The position numbers and the translations under genes are program-made. Below, in pieces: positions 10,787 through 20,336 of a DNA stretch of 64,000 nucleotides (positions within the stretch are counted from its first letter, which is position 1; each line of letters opens with the position of its first letter). Source of the DNA: DASSBG01 sp963800395 (GTDB lineage: Bacteria > Pseudomonadota > Gammaproteobacteria > Xanthomonadales > Rhodanobacteraceae); the NCBI GenBank assembly GCA_963800395.1, contig CAWDBD010000012.1, positions 1-64,000 on the forward strand, read 5' to 3'. The notes under the pieces were generated by a model that saw nothing but the letters and a program-made list of their open reading frames with translations, had not been told where the DNA came from and did not search any database.

Positions 10787-12589
10787 TCAACGGCCGCGCA
10801 GAAACAGCTTGTCGAGCTGATGCAGGTCCAGCTCAACCCAGGTCGGGCGGCCATGATTGCACTGACCGGAACGTTCGGTGGCTTCCATTTCCCTCAAGAG
10901 CGCATTCATCTCGGGTATCGTCAGGCGTCGGCCTGCACGCACCGAGCCATGACAGGCCATGGTGGACAGCAATTCGTTCTCGTATTCCTGCAGCCGCCGC
11001 GAGCTGCCATGCTCGGCCAGTTCACCCAGCACATCGCGCACCAGCTGCTCGACATTGGCGCCATCCAGCAGTGCGGGAATACGCCGCACGGTCACACCGG
11101 TCGGACCATGGCAGTTCAGTTCCAGCCCCCATTCGGCCAGGGCACCGGCATGTTCTTCGGCAGCCAGCGCCTCGCGTTCGCTGACGGCGACCTGCTGAGG
11201 TACCAGCAGCATCTGTGAGCGCACGCTGTTGCTGGCCCTGTCGTTCTTGAAGCGCTCGTAGGTGATCCGCTCGTGTGCCGCATGCATGTCCACCAGCACC
11301 ATGCCTCGCGCGGATTCGGCCAGGATATAGATACTCTTCAATTGCGCCACGGCATAGCCCAGGGGCGGCACGTCGTCATCGCTTTCCGGCAGCGCCCGGA
11401 CGCTTGCTGCCTCCTGTGCTGCAGTCGCACCCAGAATCGCCGCATAGTCATCCAGCGGCCGCTCGGCAACACCCAGTCTGAAGCGCGACTGCCCGGACCC
11501 GGCAAATCCATGGCCGCGACCGGCACCGAGCGGTGCATCGCCTGTCGTGGCAGGCGTCATTGCCGCAGGGTGTTCATCCATGTTGCCGGCACGCGTTGCC
11601 GCAAGCGCCTCGTGCAGGCTGCGATATACCAGCTGGTGCACCAGCTGCTGGTCACGAAAGCGAACTTCCTGCTTGGCCGGATGCACATTCACGTCGACAC
11701 GCGCAGGGTCCAGTTGCAGAAACAGCACGTAGGCCGGATGACGACCGTGAAACAGGACATCGGCGTAAGCCTGCCGGACTGCATGCGCCACCGTCTTGTC
11801 GCGCACCAGGCGGCCGTTGACGAAAAAGTACTGTCGGTCGGCCTGGCTACGCGAGGCTGTCGGCAACCCGAGCCAGCCGCGCAAGGCAAGTCCGGCCGCC
11901 TGCTGTTCGACAGCTCGGGTTTGCTGCAAAAACTCGTCGCCCAGGACCTCGGCCACCCTCCTTCCGCCATCCTCATCGGTGCCCACGGACTTGAAAAGAC
12001 GCGTCAGCTTGCCGTTATGGGCAAGCCGGAACTCGACCCGCGGATGAGCCAGGGCAAGCGATCTCACCCGCTCATCGATATGCACATATTCGGTGCGTTC
12101 GGCGCGCAGGAACTTGCGCCGGGCCGGCACGTTGTGAAAGAGATCGCGGGCTTCGACACACGTACCGGCAGGATGCGCCGCCGGCCCCACCGCGCCGGGT
12201 CGGCCGGACTCGACATCGATGCGACTGGCATGTTCATCTTCGCCACGACGCGATGTCAGCGAGAAGCGCGACACCGAGGCCAGCGACGCCAGCGCCTCGC
12301 CGCGAAAACCCATGCTACCCACCCGTTCCAGTTCATCAAAACTGGCAATCTTGCTGGTTGCATGGGCAGCCACCGCCAACGGCAACTCGTCGGCTGCAAT
12401 GCCGCAGCCATCATCGCGCACCCGGATCAGGCGTGCGCCGCCCGCCTCGACATCGATTTCGATCTTGTCGGCACCGGCGTCGAGGCTGTTTTCGACCAGT
12501 TCCTTGACTACCGACGCCGGGCGCTCGATCACCTCGCCGGCGGCGATCTGGTTGATCAGGGCAGTTTCCAGGGGACGGATCGTGGGCAT
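10787..12589 (-). CDS. mutL: DNA mismatch repair protein MutL
   Basis: MutL links mismatch recognition by MutS to strand incision and excision. The 600-residue protein has the GHKL ATPase motifs INQIAAGEVIERP, ELVENSLDAGA, DDGCGI and MGFRGEAL in the first 110 residues. It also has a transducer domain and a C-terminal dimerisation domain. The latter carries DMHAAHERITYE (about residue 435), which fits the metal-binding motif D(Q/M)HA(x2)E(x4)E of nuclease-type MutL, plus ACHGSVRAG and QCNHGRPT. E. coli MutL lacks that motif. A nicking MutL and a MutH-independent pathway are therefore likely. The ATG at 12589 begins MPTIRPL; long in-frame upstream reading is spurious. Confidence 0.96.
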   Translation of the reverse strand: MPTIRPLETALINQIAAGEVIERPASVVKELVENSLDAGADKIEIDVEAGGARLIRVRDDGCGIAADELPLAVAAHATSKIASFDELERVGSMGFRGEALASLASVSRFSLTSRRGEDEHASRIDVESGRPGAVGPAAHPAGTCVEARDLFHNVPARRKFLRAERTEYVHIDERVRSLALAHPRVEFRLAHNGKLTRLFKSVGTDEDGGRRVAEVLGDEFLQQTRAVEQQAAGLALRGWLGLPTASRSQADRQYFFVNGRLVRDKTVAHAVRQAYADVLFHGRHPAYVLFLQLDPARVDVNVHPAKQEVRFRDQQLVHQLVYRSLHEALAATRAGNMDEHPAAMTPATTGDAPLGAGRGHGFAGSGQSRFRLGVAERPLDDYAAILGATAAQEAASVRALPESDDDVPPLGYAVAQLKSIYILAESARGMVLVDMHAAHERITYERFKNDRASNSVRSQMLLVPQQVAVSEREALAAEEHAGALAEWGLELNCHGPTGVTVRRIPALLDGANVEQLVRDVLGELAEHGSSRRLQEYENELLSTMACHGSVRAGRRLTIPEMNALLREMEATERSGQCNHGRPTWVELDLHQLDKLFLRGR

Positions 12590-12718
12590 TGTTCGGGCTC
12601 GGTTCAAGTGCGCATGATAACGTGATGTCAACGCTTGCGTAGCTGCAGCGTTGTCCAGCAGTGAAGGCCGAAGCGTGCTTCCGCGCCGAGCCCCGACCAC
12701 AAAACAAGAGGTGTTGTC

Positions 12719-13126
12719 ATGAGCATTGTTCGCCGCATGATCCCCATGGCGCTGATGGCCGCGGCCCTGGTCGCACAAGCCGCCTGCGCCGCCGACACCA
12801 GGCCGGCCTACCAGCCCATCCGGCCCGTCTCCAACTGCCTGGATCTGAGCCACAGCCCCGAGGTGTATGCACCCAGCAACAAGCTGGTGATCGTCAAGAC
12901 CGGGCCAAAATATTACCGTATCGATCTGGCCAATGACTGTGGCACGCTCAATGCCGGCACGCTCACGTTCCGGGTGGCCCAGGACAAGAAGAACATGCAA
13001 CGCATGTGCGGCGAACTGGGCGACCAGGTCGTCAACCAGGATGGCATGCGCTGCGACGTCAGCAAGGTGACGATCCTGGACGAGCAGCAGTTCAAGGAAC
13101 TGGAAGCGCAAAGCAAGGCGCGATAG
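12719..13126 (+). CDS. Exported DUF6491 family protein
   Basis: A small protein of 135 residues with a signal peptide (residues about 1-25, AQAACA before ADT). The mature domain has conserved-looking cysteines in SNCLDL, NDCGTL, RMCGEL and MRCDVS, which could form disulfides in the periplasm. The pattern matches DUF6491, a family I associate with Xanthomonadales; its function is unknown. The ATG at 12719 follows AGAGG. It is divergent from mutL and convergent with rlmKL. Confidence 0.72.
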   Translation: MSIVRRMIPMALMAAALVAQAACAADTRPAYQPIRPVSNCLDLSHSPEVYAPSNKLVIVKTGPKYYRIDLANDCGTLNAGTLTFRVAQDKKNMQRMCGELGDQVVNQDGMRCDVSKVTILDEQQFKELEAQSKAR

Positions 13127-13477
13127 GCCTGCTGCGCATGGCTAGTCGTGTAAACCCACCACGTTGTTCATTGGAATGCGGCTGATGTGCGCATGGATAT
13201 CCGTCGTCAGCTCGTCATCCTGGACGCCGCGCAGCGGCGATCCGGACGCCCAGGCAGGATTGCCGAAAGCGAACATCGGCGTAGCCGATGGCCCGGAGGG
13301 TGAGCGACAGGATGTCGCGAATAACTCCATTTTGATTTTGATGAGTGGCGCCGTGAAGTGCAGTCAGGAACAAATGTCGATCCGCACGGGTTCCGGGAAC
13401 CCGGCAATCGGGCTTCCTGCGCCAGTCCGCCTCTGTCTTGCAAACCGATAACACGAGTGGCTCCTGCGCAGGGTTGA
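13127..13477. other. Gene-free stretch between convergent genes
   Basis: I see no supported gene in these 351 bases. Short reading frames on both strands lack a ribosome site. One on the minus strand (13142-13330) overlaps a stretch that looks like decayed coding or repeat DNA. A 17-base near-palindrome, CGGGTTCC-G-GGAACCCG, sits at 13387-13403. Confidence 0.6.
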
Positions 13478-15670
13478 TCAGTTCCCCTGAGCTGGGGACT
13501 CATGCTCCTGTGGCGGTCTCGGTCGCAGGACCCAGCAGCCGTGGATGCCTGGGTTGCGGCTGAAGTCGAAGGGGATGCTGGCCGCCGACCAGTCTTCGAT
13601 GGTGTAACGTTCCTCCAGTGCGGCCGCATCCAGACGAAAGCGGCGAGCATTGTTGGAGAAAACCAGCACGCCGTCATCGTCGAGGATATCGTGGCAGGCC
13701 ATGAGCAGCCGCACATGATCGCGCTGCACATCGAAGTCCTCGGCGCGTGCCGAATTGGAAAAGGTCGGCGGGTCGACAAAGATCAGGCCGTAGCAGAATT
13801 CGGCCGCCTGCAGAAAATCGAACACATCGGCCTGAGCCAGCTTGTGCGTGCGTCCTTCAAAGCCATTGCGGGCCAGGTTTTGCGCCGCCCACTGCAGGTA
13901 GGTCGCCGACAGATCGACGCTGGTCGTCGATGCCGCACCGCCGGCGGCGGCGTGAACACTGGCGGTGCCAGTGTAGGCAAACAGATTCAGGAAATGGCGA
14001 CCCTGGGCCAGCTCGCGCAAGCGCGCCCTGACCCGGCGATGATCCAGAAAAAGCCCGGTATCGATGTGGTCACGCAGATTGACCCGCAGGACCAGCCCGT
14101 CCTCGACCACCTCCAGCCATTCATCGCGCTTGTGGAAGTCGGCGTAGCGCGAACCACCCTTGCCACGCCGCCGGGTCTTCATCACGACATGCTCGGCCGG
14201 CACATCAAACTGCTCGCGCAGCACACGGCGCATGTCACCCATGCGCTGCCGCGCCAGCTGCTGGGGCACTTCGGCCGGCGGCTGGTATTCCTGGACATGC
14301 AGCCAGGTTTCCAGCGCGTGCCGGGGCTGGCCGGCAGGACGGGCGTGGTAGACATCCACGGCAGCCGCGTACTCGGGCAGGTCACGATCGTAAAGGCGAT
14401 AGCAGCCGATGCCCTCACGCTTCAGCCGCCGCTGCAGGTGATGCTGATTCTTCTTCAGCCGGTTGGCAAGCATCTGCGCGGCCTCCGACAAGGGCTTGGG
14501 CTCACGCACCGGTGCCGGCGCCAGATCGATCAGCAGCAGGCGACACTCCAGTGCGCCATTGAACAGCTGGTAGTGCTTGTGCGCACGCAGGCCGAGTGCA
14601 TGGCCGAGTTCGGTGTCACTGATGATGATGGCAGCCTGCCAGTCAGTGAATCGCTGGCGCAGACGGTCACCCAGACGCCGGTACAGATCACGCATGTCAT
14701 CGTCCGCACCAAGGCGTTCGCCATAGGGCGGGTTGCACACCACCAGACCATGGTTGCTTGCACCCTCGGGCACCTGCGCCCAGGCCACATCATGTTTTGC
14801 CAGCTGCATGAACCCGGCAACACCGGCCGCCTGCGCATTGCGCTTGGCTGCCGCCAGCGCCTGGCTGTCGTGATCGCTGCCGAAGAACACGGGCTTGAGC
14901 TTGCGCAGCCCCTCCTCGGCGCGCGCTGCTGCAGCATCGTGCAAGCCTTGCCACAGGTCGGCGTCATGGCCGCGCCAGGCGGTGAACCCGAATCGTTCCC
15001 GTCCCAGGCCCGGTGCCACGTCGGCTGCCATCAAGGCACCTTCGATCAGCAAGGTTGCCGAGCCGCACATCGGATCCACCAGCATGCCGCCAGCGGCGTG
15101 GATTGTCCGCCAGTCGGCTCGAATCAGCATCGCTGCCGCCAGGTTTTCCTTCAGCGGTGCGCTGACACGGCTGGTACGCCAGCCACGCCGGTGCAGCGAT
15201 TCGCCGGAAAGGTCCAGCGACAGGATGGCGCGATTGCGCTTGAGAAAGAGATTGAGACGAATATCCGGTGATTCCAGATCTACCGAGGGGCGCTCGCCGC
15301 AACGCTCGCGGAACTGGTCGACCACCGCATCCTTGACCCGCTGCGCGGCAAACCGGCTGTGATCGACATGGCTCTGCACGCACACCGCGTCAACCGCCAT
15401 GCTGGCGTCGCTGTGCATGTGCCGGCCCCAGTCGACCTGCCCCACCTCGCTGGCGAGAACGTCGGCATCGGGCGCATCAAACTCGGCCAGAGGCAGCAAG
15501 ATGCGACTGGCCAGGCGCGATTCCAGACAGGCGCGATAGGCGGTTTGCAGATCACCGGAAAAATGCACGCCAGCACGTGCCTCGTGCACCTCGCTGGCAC
15601 CCAGCGCACTCAGCTCATCGCGCAGCAGATATTCGAGCCCCTTGCTGCAACTGGCGAAGAAATCCCTCAA
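13478..15670 (-). CDS. rlmL: Bifunctional 23S rRNA methyltransferase RlmKL
   Basis: A fusion of two SAM methyltransferases that modify 23S rRNA, m2G2445 (RlmL part) and m7G2069 (RlmK part). Of 730 residues, the N terminus holds a THUMP RNA-binding domain. The first Rossmann domain contains DPMCGSATLLIEGALMA and NPPYGERL. The second contains LNLFAYTGTASVHAAAGGA and FVDPPTFSNS. The start is TTG at 15670, overlapping the stop of the upstream hydrolase gene as TTGA. No better ATG precedes the conserved DFFASCSKGLEYLL, so coupling to the hydrolase is likely. Confidence 0.94.
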   Translation of the reverse strand: MRDFFASCSKGLEYLLRDELSALGASEVHEARAGVHFSGDLQTAYRACLESRLASRILLPLAEFDAPDADVLASEVGQVDWGRHMHSDASMAVDAVCVQSHVDHSRFAAQRVKDAVVDQFRERCGERPSVDLESPDIRLNLFLKRNRAILSLDLSGESLHRRGWRTSRVSAPLKENLAAAMLIRADWRTIHAAGGMLVDPMCGSATLLIEGALMAADVAPGLGRERFGFTAWRGHDADLWQGLHDAAAARAEEGLRKLKPVFFGSDHDSQALAAAKRNAQAAGVAGFMQLAKHDVAWAQVPEGASNHGLVVCNPPYGERLGADDDMRDLYRRLGDRLRQRFTDWQAAIIISDTELGHALGLRAHKHYQLFNGALECRLLLIDLAPAPVREPKPLSEAAQMLANRLKKNQHHLQRRLKREGIGCYRLYDRDLPEYAAAVDVYHARPAGQPRHALETWLHVQEYQPPAEVPQQLARQRMGDMRRVLREQFDVPAEHVVMKTRRRGKGGSRYADFHKRDEWLEVVEDGLVLRVNLRDHIDTGLFLDHRRVRARLRELAQGRHFLNLFAYTGTASVHAAAGGAASTTSVDLSATYLQWAAQNLARNGFEGRTHKLAQADVFDFLQAAEFCYGLIFVDPPTFSNSARAEDFDVQRDHVRLLMACHDILDDDGVLVFSNNARRFRLDAAALEERYTIEDWSAASIPFDFSRNPGIHGCWVLRPRPPQEHESPAQGN

Positions 15671-16194
15671 CCGGGCTGCCCGATGCGCTGGAGAAACAGC
15701 GCAAACTGCGCTGCGATCCAGTCGACATGATCGGCCAGACGGTGACCATCGGCAACCATCATCAGGTCAAGGCCGCGCTGACGTGCCAGGTCCCAGACCG
15801 TATGCGCCGGGCAACGGTCATCCGCATAACCATGCACGAGTGTGGTCGGAACACCCGCACGCAGATCAAATGGCTTTTCGAAATCCGGCATCATGACCGG
15901 CACGGCCAACAGGAACAGGCCGATGCAATCCACCTCGCGTGACACCAGACCGGACACGAACGAGCCCATGCTGGAACCGGCCAGCACAAGGGGCGCATCA
16001 ACGTCATCGCACAGGGCCTGCAACTGGCGGCAGCGCGGCTCCACGGCGGGGCCCAGTCCGTGGGCATCATGCTCGCGATAGTCGGGGCGCAGTGCCGTCC
16101 AGCCCTGACGCTCGGCAGCGGCCGCCATGGCGCTGGTCTTGGTCGCCTCGGGACCGCTCTCGAAGCCGTGCGACAGGATGACGGTACCGGCCAT
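15667..16194 (-). CDS. Small alpha/beta hydrolase
   Basis: A 175-residue cytoplasmic alpha/beta-fold hydrolase with an early HGFESGP oxyanion segment and a nucleophile elbow GSSMG at about residues 73-77. A C-terminal Asp/His pair in HGYADDRCP and ADGHRL completes a plausible catalytic triad. The size resembles YqiA- or dienelactone-hydrolase-like esterases; the substrate is unknown. It starts two bases after the isocitrate dehydrogenase stop and overlaps the rlmKL start, so the three genes form a tight minus-strand unit. Confidence 0.85.
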   Translation of the reverse strand: MAGTVILSHGFESGPEATKTSAMAAAAERQGWTALRPDYREHDAHGLGPAVEPRCRQLQALCDDVDAPLVLAGSSMGSFVSGLVSREVDCIGLFLLAVPVMMPDFEKPFDLRAGVPTTLVHGYADDRCPAHTVWDLARQRGLDLMMVADGHRLADHVDWIAAQFALFLQRIGQPG

Positions 16195-16196
16195 GA

Positions 16197-17201
16197 TCAG
16201 ATACGCTCGATCAGTGCGTCGGTGAAGCTGCGTGTGGTGCCCTTGCCACCAAGATCCGGCGTGGTCCGGTCGCCTTCACTGAGTGTCGTGCGGATGGCCT
16301 GGCGCAGGCGCTGCGCATTGTCGTTCTGGCCCATGTGATCGAGCATGCTGGCCGTCGCAAGAAGAATCGCGCAGGGGTTGGCGACACCCTGCCCGGCGAT
16401 ATCCGGGGCCGAGCCGTGCACCGCCTCGAAGATGGCGATGCCGTGGCCGATATTGGCACCCGGTGCCAGCCCCAGGCCACCAATCAGACCTGCGCACAGG
16501 TCGGAGATGATATCGCCGAACAAATTGGTGGTCACAATCACGTCGAAACGGTCCGGATCCATCACCAGTTGCATGCAGGTGTTGTCGACAATCAGCTCGT
16601 TGCACTCGATCTCCGGGTACTCGGCGGCAATCTCGCGCGCCACCTTCAGAAACAGGCCCGAGGTGGTCTTCATGATATTGGCCTTGTGCACCACCGTGAC
16701 CTTCTTGCGCCCGAGCCTGCGCGCCATGTCGAAGGCGTAGCGCACGATGCGATCGGAACTGCGGCGGGTCACCTGGATGATCGAACGGGCGGTTTCGCCG
16801 TCCTCGGACAGTGTCTGCTCCTCGGAGCGGTAGGCGCCCTCGGTGTTCTCGCGTACCGTGATGATGTCGATATTGTCGTAGCGCGCCCGGGTCCCCGGAA
16901 AGGTGATGGCCGGACGCACATTGGCGAAAAGGTCGAATCGGCGTCGCAACTCCACGTTGAGCGATGAAAACCCGCCACCCACCGGGGTGGTCAACGGTCC
17001 CTTGAGCGCCAGACCGTGCTTCTCTATGGCGTCCAGGGTGGCCTGCGGCAGCAGCTCGCCACAGCTCTCGCGGGCGGCCATGCCAGCCTCGACATAGTCA
17101 TACTCCAGCCCGCATTCGAGTGCATCGAGTACGCGAATGCTGGCATCGACGATTTCCGGCCCGATACCGTCGCCACGAATCACCGCTATCTTGCGCGTCA
17201 T
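16197..17201 (-). CDS. NAD-dependent isocitrate dehydrogenase
   Basis: A member of the beta-decarboxylating dehydrogenase family (334 residues) that probably oxidises isocitrate to 2-oxoglutarate in the TCA cycle. Landmarks are IRGDGIGPEI at the N terminus, the substrate-binding helix VRENTEGAYRSEEQ, VTVVHKANIMKTTSGLF (catalytic Lys) and NLFGDIISDLCAGLIGGLGLAPGANIG. EAVHGSAPDIAG is followed by ANPCAILLATASMLDH. The NTEGAYRSEE segment and the short length match NAD-type IDH rather than 3-isopropylmalate dehydrogenase, though a related dehydrogenase cannot be fully excluded. The ATG at 17201 follows AAGGAG; an earlier in-frame ATG at 17249 lacks a ribosome site. Confidence 0.87.
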   Translation of the reverse strand: MTRKIAVIRGDGIGPEIVDASIRVLDALECGLEYDYVEAGMAARESCGELLPQATLDAIEKHGLALKGPLTTPVGGGFSSLNVELRRRFDLFANVRPAITFPGTRARYDNIDIITVRENTEGAYRSEEQTLSEDGETARSIIQVTRRSSDRIVRYAFDMARRLGRKKVTVVHKANIMKTTSGLFLKVAREIAAEYPEIECNELIVDNTCMQLVMDPDRFDVIVTTNLFGDIISDLCAGLIGGLGLAPGANIGHGIAIFEAVHGSAPDIAGQGVANPCAILLATASMLDHMGQNDNAQRLRQAIRTTLSEGDRTTPDLGGKGTTRSFTDALIERI

Positions 17202-17262
17202 GGGCGCTTGCTCCTTGAAAGCTCTACAGAACCGCACATTATCCTTCACCAGGCATCACAGG

Positions 17263-17268
17263 TACAAT
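17263..17268 (+). promoter_or_regulatory. -10-like TACAAT seven bases before a start codon
   Basis: TACAAT ends seven bases before the ATG at 17275, so transcription would begin at or next to the start codon and the transcript may be leaderless. There is no visible Shine-Dalgarno sequence, which agrees. The same geometry precedes parC. A -35 is not obvious. Confidence 0.4.
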
Positions 17269-17274
17269 GTCGGC

Positions 17275-18366
17275 ATGTTTTCATTCCGACTTGCCCTCAT
17301 CCTGATCGCCTTTGCGCCGTTGGCTGTGCCCGCGCAGGATGCGCCTGTGCGGATCCGGGATATCAACGCAAATGCCGACGGCACGCGTATCACGGGCACC
17401 TGGCCGACATCCTGCCAGCCGGCCTTGCGCACATGGAGCCACAGCAGCGCGGGCCGCATGGACATCCTGCTGGCTGACAATGCCAGCCATTGTGCGCTGG
17501 GCGCCCACCCGTTCTCGCTGGAAGTGTCCGAGCGCGAGCAGTTCTCGCCCGTGCTGCCGTCGGATCAGGTCAGCCCGATCCACGTGTTCGCGGCGCGCGG
17601 CAGTGACAAGCCGGAGCTGGTGGGTTTTGCCCTGCGCAGCAAGCAGGTGCCTGCCATCAGCCCCGACTCCGGATTCTGGTGGCCGCAGGGCGCCGATGAT
17701 GGCAGCGGCAACGTGCTCAGCCTGGAATTGCAGGGCAACACGCTGGGCATTGCCCTGCTCAGTCACGACGACCTGAGCGGCGCGCCGGTGTGGTACTTCG
17801 GCACCAGCGAGCTGCAGGGCCAGACAGCCCATGCATCACTGAGCCGGCTCGAAGATGGCAGTTCGCCCTTCTTCGGCATGCGGGTGCAGCCCATACCGCA
17901 ACCCGGGGTAACCGTCGACATCGCCTTTTCATCCAGCACCAGCGCACGCGTCTGGTTGAGCCGCCCCAGCCCGCTGCGGCCCGGCACACTGGAGCTGGCG
18001 ACCATGCACTTTGCCCGTCGCAGCTTCAGCAAGGATGCGCAGCCGCAACAGTGGCAGGGAACCTGGCTGGTGGCACGCGATGCGCCTGCGGACGATACCG
18101 CGTCCGCTGACAGCTGGCCCAGCCGTCTGGACTTTTCTGCCAGCCAGCAGATCGCCAGACGACACGTGCGTCTGATCGGCCGCCAGGGTGACTTTGCCCT
18201 GGATTGCAGCAACGCCAAAGATGGCCATGGCACGGCACAGCAGTGCACGCTGCACGACGCGGCTGGCAACACCCTGGCCCGCTTTGACCAGGTTGGCCTG
18301 GATCGACTCGATGGCCAGGACACCCAGGGCCATGCCGTCGTGCTGCTGCGACCACGCACCCGATAA
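17275..18366 (+). CDS. Exported protein of unknown function
   Basis: A 363-residue protein with a clear N-terminal signal peptide (about residues 1-20: FSFRLALILIAFAPLAVPA). The mature part is rich in beta-type alternation, with several Cys and many Ser/Gln, for example in the SGNVLSLELQGNTLGIALL region. I recognise no enzyme motif or family. It is divergent from isocitrate dehydrogenase and may be read from a leaderless transcript. The upstream in-frame extension to 17137 lies inside the dehydrogenase gene and is rejected. Confidence 0.75.
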   Translation: MFSFRLALILIAFAPLAVPAQDAPVRIRDINANADGTRITGTWPTSCQPALRTWSHSSAGRMDILLADNASHCALGAHPFSLEVSEREQFSPVLPSDQVSPIHVFAARGSDKPELVGFALRSKQVPAISPDSGFWWPQGADDGSGNVLSLELQGNTLGIALLSHDDLSGAPVWYFGTSELQGQTAHASLSRLEDGSSPFFGMRVQPIPQPGVTVDIAFSSSTSARVWLSRPSPLRPGTLELATMHFARRSFSKDAQPQQWQGTWLVARDAPADDTASADSWPSRLDFSASQQIARRHVRLIGRQGDFALDCSNAKDGHGTAQQCTLHDAAGNTLARFDQVGLDRLDGQDTQGHAVVLLRPRTR

Positions 18367-18584
18367 GGACCTTCGGCCAGGCCCCAGGCCTTGTCCCCGG
18401 GCATGAGTAGTGGCTGAACCCTGCGCATGCGGCAACCGGGGATCTCACGCCCACAGATTGCGGATCTCCACATCGCACCACGTCCACATGTCGTAACGCC
18501 GCGTGAATGCCGGTCACGGCATACTGGTCGCACACCACCCGGCTGGGCTATGTTTGTGGCCGCCATGAATCTGTCTGACTACTG

Positions 18585-20192
18585 ATGAAATCACGCCTTC
18601 TGACCACCGCACTGATCGCGCTTGTGAGTACAGCTACCTGCGCCCAGAATACCGATCTGCCACAGCTCGGCAGCTCTGCCGATACCGTGCTGTCACCCCA
18701 GGATGCACGCCAGGTCGGTGCCAGCATGCTGCACCAGATGCGTGCGCTGGACATGGTGCTGGACGACCCGCTGCTGCACCAGTACATCAATGACCTGGGA
18801 TACCGGCTGGTATCGCAAAGCACCTTCCCCAAGGACATGAAGTTCACCTTCTTCGTGGTCCGTGACAAGACCATCAACGCCTTTGCCGCACCCGGCGGCT
18901 ACATCGGCGTCAACACCGGCCTGATCAGCGCCACCCGCAACGAAAGCGAGCTGGCCGGCGTGCTGGCCCACGAAATTGCGCATATCACCCAGCATCACAT
19001 TCAGCGCTCGGTCGAGGACGCCAGCAAGATGGCCCCACTGGCCGCACTGGTCATGCTGGGTGCCGTGCTGGCATCCCAGGGCAGCAACAGCGGGGACGCC
19101 GCACCGGCCGTGATCGCCGGAGGCCTGGGCGCCATCAGTCAGCGACAGATCAACTTCACCCGCAAGGACGAAGCGGAAGCTGATCGCGTCGGCATCGAAA
19201 CCCTGGCCAAGGCCGGATTCGACCCCGAAGGCATGGCCGGCTTCTTCAGCCGCATGGAAACGTTGCTCAGGCCCGGCAATGGTGGTGACCAGACCCCGGA
19301 TCTGTTGCGCACCCATCCGGTCACCACTGATCGCATCAGTGAGGCCAAGGCCCGCGCCCATACGATCGAGTTGCAGGAAGAGAAGAACCCCAGGCATGTG
19401 CTCGGGGAACAGCTGCAGTGGGACAGCACCGTGGCCCCGGTGCCCTACCTCAAGTCACACAGCACCTTGTCTTCGCTGACCGAAAAAGCCGACAGGTCCA
19501 CCAGCAAGCTCAATTACGAGCTCATGCGCGAACGTGCCCGGGTACTGGCCTCCAGCACGCCACAGGAGACGCAGCAGTACTACGCCGGCAACCTGCAAGG
19601 CAACAAGGACTTCGCCAGCACAGCCACGCGCTACGGCTATGCCCTGGCACTGATTCGCAACAGCAAGGCGGACAAGGCGATCAGCGAGCTCGACCCATTG
19701 CTCAAACAGCAGCCGCAAAACACCGCCCTGCGCATGGCCCTCGCCGACGCCCGTCTGCATGCTGGCCAGCGCGAGAAGGCACTTGCCGACTACGCCGCGC
19801 TGAAGCAGGCCATGCCGCAAAATCATGCCATCGCCGAAGCCTACGCCAGCGCCCTGCTGACAAACGGCAAATCCGACTCGGCCAGCAAGGCCGCCGAGGT
19901 GCTGCGCCCGCTGCTGGACGAGGAAATCGACGAGCCCACCCTGTACCGCACCTACGGCCGCGCCTGCTCGCTGTCAGGCCAGGACATCCGCGCCGCCGAA
20001 GCCTACGCCGATGCCACTTACCTGTCCGGCCGCGCCAGCGATGCCCTGCAGCAACTGCAGCGTCTGCTCGAGCGCAAGGACCTCAATTACTACCAGCGCG
20101 CCCGCATCCAGGCCCGGATCGACTACCTCACCCCGATCGTGCTGGAACTGCGCCGCCGTGGCATCAAGCCCGAACAGCAAGGCATCGGCTGA
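18585..20192 (+). CDS. bepA: Outer-membrane assembly protease BepA (M48)
   Basis: A periplasmic zinc metalloprotease/chaperone that degrades stalled outer-membrane proteins and assists LptD assembly in E. coli. The 535-residue protein has a signal peptide (residues 1-20), an M48 domain with HEIAH (about 136-140) and a third-ligand region DEAEADRVG (about 195). It also has the RTHPVTTDRISEA segment and a C-terminal half of TPR-like helices. Length and order match BepA/YfgC. The ATG at 18585 was chosen because the signal peptide starts there. It is convergent with tRNA-Thr. No neighbour is functionally linked, but BamA and Skp are encoded 40 kb away. Confidence 0.9.
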   Translation: MKSRLLTTALIALVSTATCAQNTDLPQLGSSADTVLSPQDARQVGASMLHQMRALDMVLDDPLLHQYINDLGYRLVSQSTFPKDMKFTFFVVRDKTINAFAAPGGYIGVNTGLISATRNESELAGVLAHEIAHITQHHIQRSVEDASKMAPLAALVMLGAVLASQGSNSGDAAPAVIAGGLGAISQRQINFTRKDEAEADRVGIETLAKAGFDPEGMAGFFSRMETLLRPGNGGDQTPDLLRTHPVTTDRISEAKARAHTIELQEEKNPRHVLGEQLQWDSTVAPVPYLKSHSTLSSLTEKADRSTSKLNYELMRERARVLASSTPQETQQYYAGNLQGNKDFASTATRYGYALALIRNSKADKAISELDPLLKQQPQNTALRMALADARLHAGQREKALADYAALKQAMPQNHAIAEAYASALLTNGKSDSASKAAEVLRPLLDEEIDEPTLYRTYGRACSLSGQDIRAAEAYADATYLSGRASDALQQLQRLLERKDLNYYQRARIQARIDYLTPIVLELRRRGIKPEQQGIG

Positions 20193-20228
20193 AGCGGCAA
20201 GGCCGCCAGCATGTCGCCGGAGTGAAAG

Positions 20229-20304
20229 TGGTGCCGGCACCAAGAGTCGAACTCGGGACCTACTGATTACAAATCAGTTGCTCTACCAACTGAGCTATAC
20301 CGGC
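20229..20304 (-). tRNA. tRNA-Thr (anticodon UGU)
   Basis: The minus strand folds as a complete 76-base cloverleaf with the CCA encoded. The acceptor GCCGGTA pairs with TGCCGGC (one G-U). The D loop contains AGCTCAGTTGGTAGAGC, the anticodon stem-loop is CTGATTTGTAATCAG with TGT, and the T loop is GTTCGAC. It reads ACA (and wobble ACG) codons. It lies 32 bases after the SPOR gene on the same strand and could be cut from the same transcript. Confidence 0.98.
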
Positions 20305-20336
20305 ATGGGTGGCTATTGTAGCGGCATTGGGCGCGC

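Noticed and set aside
13142..13330. A 62-residue minus-strand frame in the gap before rlmKL
   Set aside because: No ribosome site; it looks like decayed coding or repeat sequence. It may be a remnant, but I cannot name its source.
13502..15271. A 589-residue plus-strand frame
   Set aside because: It is antisense to rlmKL; no ribosome site and no recognisable domain.
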